This document shows positions 17,931-24,607 of a DNA stretch of 24,607 nucleotides, piece after piece (the stretch's first letter is position 1; the number at the start of each line of letters is the position of its first letter). Source of the DNA: Coptodactyla brooksi (taxonomy: Eukaryota > Arthropoda > Insecta > Coleoptera > Scarabaeidae); contig JAWQRM010000297.1 of assembly GCA_033557675.1 (NCBI GenBank), forward strand, positions 1-24,607, read 5' to 3'. Made by a program: the position numbers and the translations under genes. The notes below the pieces were generated by a model that had not been told where the DNA came from, made no database searches, and saw nothing but the letters and a program-made list of their open reading frames with translations.

Positions 17931-19301
17931 TAAATGTGTATTCCAATTAAATTGGTTTGTTGAGAATTCAATTGGTTTCATTGAGAATTGAATATAAGTA
18001 TATGATTTTTTTACTCCATATTATAGAATTAATCGAACCCTAAAGTTCGCACGCTTTAAATTATTTAGTTCATATTAGAATACATAAAATACATGGAGTA
18101 CATTCAGTACGGATATCAATACATGTACTTCAATAGCTTTAAAAGCTTAATAACTAAGTAAAACTCAATAACTTTAAAATCAAGGCTTTTCCTTCAGAAT
18201 GATAGAATGACGTGATGTAAAACAATTACGTTTTACAATTATTGCCCAAACTCATGTGAAATGAATCAGAACTTCTATAAATCGTATAGTTTTATCATAA
18301 AGATAACGAGAACATAATGGGCCTCATACAGCAGCGTATGAGTTCACGTCGTAATAATTATTCATATCTCCATACACTTGTTTAAATTTCTCGCAACGTG
18401 AATATAAATAAGAGCAGTATTTAAACTATAAACCTTTTTAGGGGTGTTTTTACAAAGGTGGGTGCAATGTTCCGCCGAAATGACTTCGTATCCAGAAGGG
18501 GAATATAAAGCAAACATATATACAAGTGCTGGCTCCATTCGGCCCTTGCAGGCATACATATCTGTGTATTTGAACACAAACCCCCACGTTTGTTCGAGTA
18601 GGGGTGGCGAGGAAGTAGCACCTCCAGTTTGATGTTTGAATAATACACATAAATAAAAACAGAGTACCCACATATACTGAATTGCACTGTAATACAGCAT
18701 TGCGTATTTCAAAAAATTCGATAAGCTTATTTTGTTGGGTACCACATATAAAAATTCGAAGTTTGTTACCCTTCGTAGGTGTAAAATTATAGTATGCGAA
18801 AATATGTTCCTATAAAATGCTTTTTTATTGATTTAATAAAAAATAAATTATTGTACAAATGTGAATGGGCTTTATTTCAATTGTTTTTATTATTGTTTAT
18901 CATTTATTATAAAACGATCAACTTTTTTAACAGATGTTCAGAACTTTGCAACATCTCTTTTATAGAGCAGAGAGCAAAAGAACTTTCGCAATAAAAGCTA
19001 CAGCAAATTAAACGCCAACAAGAGCAGTTCGAATAGAATAGATATAAAACTAAAAAGTATTTTAGTGTTGAGTCAATATTTTCATTCATTTGAAAACTAA
19101 TACGTACAACATCTCTAGTACCAGCAACATAGTAGGAATTGTATCGAACTCCTTTATTAAGCACAATACTTTTAGAGTTAAAGATCCCTTTCAGTTCTCT
19201 CAGATCATTACTAATACCAGAGTTCCAGATGATTTTGATGGATGATAGTTTCCATGGGGGTTATTTCACTATTTACTAATTCACCCAAGTCATCCTTACC
19301 A
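17931..19301. other. Mostly unassigned stretch
   Basis: The first 60 bases, read in the phase of the upstream mariner-superfamily transposase, give NVYSN, stop, IGLLRIQL, compatible with its VYPNRWIGRGGPIQW region. They also contain a local duplication of AATTGGTTT with TTGAGAATT (17953-17990). CTCATAC and GTATGAG form a small hairpin at 18323-18342. 18400-18650 is more GC-rich and open in several frames at once (longest 127 codons, minus strand, 18745-18362), with no recognisable domain and no reason to prefer any frame. 18907-19164 holds an unassigned minus-strand frame. Confidence 0.4.
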
Positions 19302-19331
19302 ATATTGTTTCGAAAAATTTCGAAACAATAT
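19302..19331. repeat. Perfect 14-bp palindrome with 2-nt centre
   Basis: ATATTGTTTCGAAA and TTTCGAAACAATAT are separated by AA. It directly abuts the first block of TGTCAA/TTGACA repeats, so it may be the end or a hairpin of that repeat element. Confidence 0.75.
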
Positions 19332-19332
19332 C

Positions 19333-19460
19333 AGATGTCGAATTGATATTTCAAGTGTCAAACTGACAGATTAAATTGACAGGATAAATATCAATCTGAG
19401 ACAACAAGTGTCAAATTCACAGGTCAAACATCAAATTGACTGGTCAAATTTTGAATTGAC
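19333..19460. repeat. TGTCAA/TTGACA repeat, first block
   Basis: Degenerate copies of the motif family TGTCAAACTGACA and TTGACAGG, as in the larger blocks further on, but more eroded and shorter. It touches the transposase fragment that starts at 19444. Confidence 0.6.
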
Positions 19461-19596
19461 TACAAAGGTACTTCCTTGGTATTCCTTCATAGAAATAAGG
19501 TCCTATTACATATTCATCGATGATTCCATAACAAACATTAACACCCCAATAATGAGAATTGTGGCGGTTTGCCATGAAGAAAATGTTTGAAAATTC
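19444..19596 (-). pseudogene. Tc1/mariner-superfamily transposase fragment
   Basis: The minus strand reads ANRHNSHYWGVNVCYGIID, then EYVIGPYFYEGIPRKYL to a stop at 19446-19444. This matches the NRHNSHYWA, then INVWCGI and LIGPYFLPG-L-G-YL catalytic-core region of the same transposase type as 16132-16644, and covers roughly the part deleted there. About 20 to 30 residues that family members have between HYW and VNV are missing. It is truncated at the repeat block at low coordinates. The open frame continues upstream to 19884 without recognisable sequence. Confidence 0.6.
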
Positions 19597-20083
19597 CATA
19601 CTAAAACGTTTTATCAGCTGGGCACCTCCTCTCGGGAAAACGTTCAGCGTAAATACGTTCTGCCGCACGAACAAATTTTCTACATCGTCCATTGATAAGA
19701 TTAATACGTAAAATATCAACATTTTATGTATTTCAAAGAACGAAGGCACTTTAAATGCTAACAATGTGTAAGACTTGAAACAAAGCACAAAAGTATACAA
19801 CATACAAAAATAATGAAACGAAACTACTAACACCGAATAGTAATAAAACGATAGTAGTACCATAGACATCAGACTGCAATACAAGCTGGCTCAAGATCAA
19901 TAACCGATAAGTAACTGATCAAGCAATGACAGGTATTTGTGCACAATTGTGCGATTCTTTTTAAACATAGTAACTGTATTACATTTATTTAATAGTTGTT
20001 TATACAACAAGGGACTTAATCTCTCGTGCGGATAAAACTGTTTAATACCATGTTGTATACAATATTTTATGTTTTTTAATTCG
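19597..20083. other. Gap, nothing recognised
   Basis: The minus-strand frame from the transposase fragment stays open but its residues (aromatic and hydrophobic) match nothing I know. No RNA gene or element end is visible. Confidence 0.4.
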
Positions 20084-20122
20084 AATTTAATGGCTAACTT
20101 GCTAAAAGTTAGGAATTAAATT
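20084..20122. repeat. Hairpin, imperfect 17-bp arms
   Basis: AATTTAAT-GG-CTAACTT, loop GCTAA, then AAGTTAG-G-AATTAAATT. It runs straight into the longer inverted repeat that starts at 20122. Confidence 0.65.
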
Positions 20123-20214
20123 AAATTTCACGCGTGCATCGCTTTAACGTCAAAATGACAGCTAATGCCACAGCAGTCACTTTGACGTTAAGGCGATGTA
20201 CGCATGAAATTTTA
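20122..20214. repeat. Long inverted repeat, about 38-bp arms
   Basis: Arm 1 at 20122-20159 (TAAATTTCACGCGTGCATCG onward) and arm 2 at 20176-20214 match as reverse complements except for four transitions and one extra T, around a 16-nt loop. The structure immediately precedes the second repeat block. It may be a foldback terminus of that repeat element. Confidence 0.75.
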
Positions 20215-20224
20215 CCATATATAC

Positions 20225-20632
20225 GATTGCCGTGATCATTGTCAAAACTATATGACAACTAATGAAAATAATTTGACAACTGTCAAATTGATGTTGCGAG
20301 TGTCAAATTACCATGGCAACTTCAGGTTGCCCTGACAACTGTCAAGTTGATAGTTCAAACATCAAACTGACAAGTTTAATGTCAAATTGTCATCATAAAT
20401 GACATATGAAATGTCAAACAGAGAGGTCTAACCTCAAATTGTCATGACAACTGTCAAATTGACATTTCAAGTATCAAATTGCCCTGATAACTGTCAAGGT
20501 GTCACGATAGTAGTTAAATTGCCGTAATAACTAATAACGAAATTGGCATATCAAACGTCAAACTGACAAGTCTAACGTCAAATTTTCCTGACAACTGTCA
20601 AGTTGACATTTCAAATGTCAAACTGACATTTG
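20225..20632. repeat. 60-bp TGTCAA/TTGACA minisatellite, second block
   Basis: Degenerate tandem copies of a unit that begins TGACAACTGTCAAATTGACA, continues TTTCAAATGTCAAACTGACA, and ends GGTCTAACCTCAAATTGTCA. The unit is 60 bp and is itself built from inverted TGTCAA/TTGACA pairs, so every copy can fold. Some copies are shortened. Confidence 0.8.
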
Positions 20633-20890
20633 AGAAGTATTTTGACGGGGTATACTATATGTATCCTATTAACATCTTATTAACAACTATAGATAGGATG
20701 GTCACATAAGTTCAAAAATAAAATTATAAATTTTTAGGGACAAAAACTTCAAACCAATCCCAAAATCAAAAATATTACTGAGTACAAAGCAATGAGGGAG
20801 GTGACAGCTACACATATGGATCTATTTTCAAACGCCTAGCCGGTTCGTATGAATCTTTGTAATTCCCTTAAAACGTAACCGTGAAACACT
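20633..20890. repeat. Tail of repeat element, copy 1
   Basis: Non-repetitive sequence after the second block. It resembles the stretch after the third block (21270-21440): both contain an ATTATAAATTTT segment and a later CAAAC-C-TAG stretch in the same order. This suggests two copies of one larger unit, each made of a minisatellite block plus tail. Confidence 0.4.
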
Positions 20891-21262
20891 CATTTCAAGG
20901 GTCAAATTGCCATAACAACTGTCAAATTGATATTTCAAACGTCAAACTGACAAGTTTAACTTCAAATTGTCATGAGAGCTGTCAAATTGATAATTCAGAT
21001 GACAAACTGACAGGTCTAGCTTCAAATTATCATGACAACTGTCAAGTTGACGTATCTAATTGTCATGGAAACTTTCAAGTTACCATGATAATTGTGAAAT
21101 TTCTATAACTGTGAAATTGATATCTAATTGAATGTCAAACTGATAGGTCTAACCTCAAATTGTACTGATAATTGAAAAATTGATATGTTAAATATCGAAC
21201 AGGTCTAATCTTGTCATAACAACAGTCAAATTGATATTTCAAATGTCAAACTGACAGGTCTT
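20891..21262. repeat. 60-bp TGTCAA/TTGACA minisatellite, third block
   Basis: The same 60-bp unit as 20225-20632; for example CTGTCAAATTGATATTTCAA recurs 60 bp later as CTGTCAAATTGATAATTCAG. Later copies are shortened. One 75-codon plus-strand frame crosses it, but its SNCH-like repeats only reflect the DNA repeat. Confidence 0.8.
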
Positions 21263-21498
21263 TTGAAAGGTGTAATTGATTAAATTTCAAGTTTTAAACT
21301 TTTGAATTTGAAATTGAATTTAGAGATCAACTTACGAATATCTACAACAAAAAATAATTATAAATTTTGACAAAAAAAAAGAATGTTAAAATAAAAGAGA
21401 CGATGCACAATGACTTCCAAACACTTAGAAGGATGTATTGATTTTTGATTAAGATTGTTTGTATTTTTCCTTGATATACTTGTGAAATACAAAAGAAC

Positions 21499-22053
21499 TT
21501 ATACTATTAGTATAAATTCAGGCCTAACACGTATAACTCTTGACCACAAACAATGTAAAACTGATTAATAATATTCTTCATTGACAGTTATACCTTGGGG
21601 AATAAATTTCTTCTGGACAATCCTTTGTGAATCATAAAATGTAATCAACATTATGTTGATTCTTCACTTCTGAATACGCATTCTTTTTAGGTTTTTTCTG
21701 GTCTTTCAACTTTCATTCTGCAGATTGACGCTTAGTATCTGGATCATATTTAAAGTACCATGTTCCGTCATCATGATCGAATCAAGAAAATCTGAAAACA
21801 GTTTCTCTATACATATTTAATTCTTCAGCCAACATTCTCACAGTAATATTTCAGATAAATGCAATGATTTAGCGGATTTTTCTACCAATTCAGCACGATT
21901 TTCTTCCCTGGACGACCAGGTCTTTCATTATCATTTAAGTCTTCACGACGATTTTGAAAACGATTGAACCACATATAAACTCTAGCTTTAGACATACAAT
22001 CATCACCATACACTTTCATTAATTCGGAGGTCTCAGCGCGAATCTGAGATTCA
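21499..22053 (-). pseudogene. Mariner transposase remnant, second copy
   Basis: Minus-strand blocks in order: 22053-21882 ESQIRAETSELMKVYGDDCM, SKARVYMWFNRFQ, then NRREDLNDNERPGRPGK (first HTH plus linker); 21846-21782 ITVRMLAEELNMYRETV (second HTH); 21780-21640 HDDGTWYFKYDPDTKRQSAE, corresponding to GDETWFFQYDP-TKRQS with the first catalytic Asp; 21657-21499 MLITFYDSQRIVQKKFIPQ, then GITVNEEYY, stop, SVLHCLWSRVIRVRPEF. The text breaks off there, before the HDNAP second Asp and the C-terminus. It belongs to a different mariner lineage from 15132-15701 (ETSELMKVYGDD compared with KNAAQARKELVEV). It uses at least three frames and has no start codon or terminal repeats, so it is dead and truncated at both ends. 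Confidence 0.85.
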
Positions 22054-22057
22054 GTCG

Positions 22058-22094
22058 AAGTTCATGCTAAGACCGAGAGTCTTAGCATGAACTT
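22058..22094. repeat. Perfect 16-bp inverted repeat with 5-nt loop
   Basis: AAGTTCATGCTAAGAC and GTCTTAGCATGAACTT flank CGAGA. It sits exactly at the truncated 5' side of the mariner remnant, 5 bp from its last recognisable codon. Confidence 0.8.
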
Positions 22095-23612
22095 GTGTGT
22101 ATTTGAAAGAGGTGACTTGTATCTTTCTAACAATATATATGTTCGCTAGATGGCGGTACGTGTTCTTTGATGTAAATTAAAATTCTCATTCTTTAATTGT
22201 CATACTGTGTATGTGGGAATTATCGTTGAAATTAACTGACACTACTTCTGTGGCTGATAGTACTAACAACACCTTGGCTATTTTCGTTCGACAAAAGGGT
22301 CCGGCTACCCTCTTCAACAAGTTGCCGGCTTTCGAGTCCCCAGAGGGTTGGAAACTTTTGGGTTGTCCGTTATGATCCCCGAAGAGTAAATTTCCCGTAA
22401 TAAATAAAAAGTTAATCCTCGACAGGGCGAAGGTTGTAAGGCACCGTTAAATTTAGGACGGTTCAGAAATTGATATAACGCAAGTACGAGTTGCTGTGGA
22501 ATAGTGGGGAAACTGATAACGGATATCTGGATCTGAGCAGAAAACGTAAACAGGACGATAAAACGAGAGTAGTCTGAACTGTTCGTCTTATCTCGCGGAG
22601 GCGGGAATTGAACGTAAAAATCGATGTGCCTTGGAAGGGTTCAATAATTGCAGCACACTCGTATTATGTCGTAAAGATGTTTACTACGTGCACTTCTGAA
22701 ACGGCCCCCGCAAGAGCTGGAACGAATTGTTCATTACATAAAGCTATTTCAATTCAGCGAATAACAATTAGAATACTTTACCGGGTGATGTTGTATTGCA
22801 TGTCTGCAGTAAAGTTAAAATAGTTGTACTCAGCGTGCAGATTCCCTCCTATCAATTCAAATTCGGCGGTCAAGGTCATTTGAAAGTCGATCACCGCTAA
22901 CGTCAAGGTTACGAGGAAGAATTCGTCGCCATGAAATGAAAACAAACGCCCGTGTTATTGAAGTCGCGGTCTGCGGATGCAGTCATTAGGGAGGCGACGT
23001 AATTTGCAATTCAAAGAACGCTGCCGACGTGCCCCAGCGCTACCAACACTCGAACGTGGAATAATATTAGCAAAGTTTTCGTAGAATACTCCCAGGAAAC
23101 CAGACACTGTACTGTTTCGGGACCGCATTACAATTTACACATGTTATATCGAACGTCCGTGGGTGTTGAGGGTGAATTGATGAGTACACGGACGAATATT
23201 GGGAAGGACGACAAAAAATAACCTTCAAATAAAAAAGGAACCTTATTAGTAGTTTGCTGTTACTTAGGCATCGGGTGTACAAATAAATACTGTTACTGTG
23301 TAACACAAAGTATTGTTCGTCGCTTGCCACTAGTTTTTCCTATCTTTCTGACAACATACAGATACCACGTCGGAAGAATGCTTTATATTTTGAGGCTATC
23401 CATAAATCAACCCAATTTTTTGTATCTTCATGTGATGTCAAGTGCTGCCATGATGTCACAATAAGGATTTCGTAAACATTGTGTATATAGCTGAGATACT
23501 TAACTTAAAAATCTTTTGATTTTTTTACAACTTTTTGTCATAAAATATATGTTTGTAATCTATATAAAATTGCGAGTAGAAAAACTATTTTTTTCGTAAA
23601 AAACAGATTTCG
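22095..23612. other. GC-balanced stretch, nothing recognised
   Basis: Visibly less AT-rich and less repetitive than the rest of the window between about 22240 and 23330, with many CpG dinucleotides. No open frame longer than 90 codons, no protein motif and no RNA gene was recognised. It may be unique intergenic or intronic sequence. Confidence 0.4.
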
Positions 23613-24545
23613 AATATACAGGCTGTTCGGTTTATTCTAAAAACTATCCAGCATCAGATTTTTAAATGGAACACCCTGTATATTATTACATTTTTAAGTC
23701 CTTATAAGATTTAAGGGACACTTTAATTATCATACCTCAGTTTCAAATTGTACCGTTTGGGCGTTATTTCGTATTTTTGAAAAAACAAATGAATGCAAAA
23801 TTTTTCTTAGAATTGTTATTATTCTTCTTAGAAAAAAATATTTCAAATAAAAGTTGCATTACATCGAACTCTTTACAATTTGAAGCTATTTTGGAATATA
23901 TAGGATGTTCGATTTATTCTAAAAACTACTCAACCTAAGATTTTTAAATGGAACACCCTGTATATTGTTCTATTTTTAAGCCTTTATAAGATTTAAGGGT
24001 CGCCCTAATTATTATACATTAGCTTCAAGTTGTACCGTTTGCGTATTATTTTACATGTTTGAAAAAAGATGACAGGTACGAATGTAACTTTTTTTAGAAC
24101 TGTTACTGTTTTTGATAGGTAAAAATGTTTCAAATAAAAGTTGCAATTCATCGAACTCTTCACATTTTGAAACTACTTTTGAATATACAGAGTATTTGGT
24201 TTATTCTAAAAATTATCCAAATTCAGATTGTTAAATCGAGAACTCTGTAAATTATAGTATTTTTGAAGTTCTTATAAGATTTAAGAGCCACTTTAATCAT
24301 TACACATTAGCTCCAAGTCGTACCGTTTAGACGTTATTACACATTTTTGAAAAAAGATGTCAAAAATTGGAAAAAATTTTTAGGATCGTTACTGTTCTTG
24401 TTAGAAAAAAAAATCCCAAATAAAAATTGCAGTACGTCGAATTCTTCACATTTTTCCAATATACACAACTGTTTTCCAATATACACAAAAGGTGTTAGGT
24501 TTATTCTGAAAACTATCCAACTTAAGATTTTTAAATGGAGCACAT
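23613..24545. repeat. Tandem array, unit about 282 to 300 bp
   Basis: The landmark TTTATTCT followed by AAAAACTATCCA-like text recurs at 23631, 23913, 24200 and 24500, giving spacings of 282, 287 and 300 bp: about three full copies and the start of a fourth. Each of the first two landmarks is flanked by an inverted pair: AATATACAGGCTGTTC (23613) with GAACACCCTGTATATT (23669), and AATATATAGGATGTTC (23895) with GAACACCCTGTATATT (23951). Other shared blocks are ATAAGATTTAAG and GTACCGTTT. Copies differ by many substitutions, so the array is old. The open frames across it reflect the repeat only. Confidence 0.85.
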
Positions 24546-24607
24546 ATTAGCGACATATATTGAAATTCAAATATCTAAATGTATTGCAGTAATTATTACT
24601 ATTTCAC

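Noticed and set aside
18362..18745. A 127-codon minus-strand frame with several overlapping open frames on both strands
   Set aside because: Several frames are open at once, none with a recognisable domain, start context or codon pattern. I could not prefer any as a gene.
20881..21108. A 75-codon plus-strand frame with SNCH-like repeats
   Set aside because: The peptide repeats follow directly from the 60-bp DNA repeat.
19333..21262. Regularly spaced repeats that might suggest a CRISPR array, and TTGACA boxes like bacterial promoters
   Set aside because: The repeats are degenerate and contiguous with no unique spacers, and the window is eukaryotic, so neither reading applies.
22340..22375. 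GGCTTTCGAGTCCCC, resembling a tRNA T-arm
   Set aside because: No matching acceptor, D-arm or anticodon arm can be folded around it.
24337..24550. Opposed open frames of about 68 codons
   Set aside because: They lie in the tandem array and are absent from the other copies of the unit.

Overview
The window is AT-rich eukaryotic DNA, most likely from an insect. The basis is the mix of degraded transposable elements: Penelope-like retroelements with GIY-YIG endonucleases, piggyBac, mariner and related Tc1/mariner-superfamily elements, and a Jockey-type non-LTR fragment. I cannot fix the insect order from this sequence. I find no intact cellular protein gene, rRNA or tRNA. Almost every recognisable coding stretch is a transposon pseudogene broken by stops and frameshifts, so most support comes from short conserved blocks spread over several frames.

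Layout. 1-436 (-): an unassigned, possibly gag-like reading-frame start cut by the window edge. 2347-3250 (-): Penelope-like copy A. 3602-3666: a piggyBac-type end at TTAA. 3772-4193 (+): Jockey-type reverse transcriptase tail. 6280-9256: a nest in which Penelope-like copy B (-, 6445-8414) sits inside another Penelope-like copy, D/C (+). B is bounded by an 11-bp target duplication, and removing it restores the host reading frame. 9898-10640: acidic, unassigned remnants. 10782-12570 (-): an old piggyBac transposase, followed by a short GC-rich inverted-repeat element. 13088-13140: a weak candidate first exon. 14948-15777 (+): a deleted mariner. 15880-16648 (+): a second type of mariner-like element, interrupted by a deleted piggyBac (16649-17926) flanked by ATAA on both sides. 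19302-21430: arrays of a 60-bp TGTCAA/TTGACA repeat, with palindromes and a further transposase fragment. 21499-22053 (-): another mariner. 22100-23600: more GC-balanced sequence with nothing recognised. 23613-24545: tandem repeats of about 285 bp with internal inverted CACCCTGTATATT motifs.

These parts do not form a cellular pathway. The biology here is layered transposition. The strongest observations are: the Penelope-in-Penelope insertion with exact frame restoration; a hammerhead-like motif (CTGAAGA or CTTGAAAA, a short stem, then GAAAC and ATGT) just downstream of the endonuclease frame in all three Penelope-like 3' ends; and a 19-bp palindrome at similar subterminal positions in three piggyBac ends.
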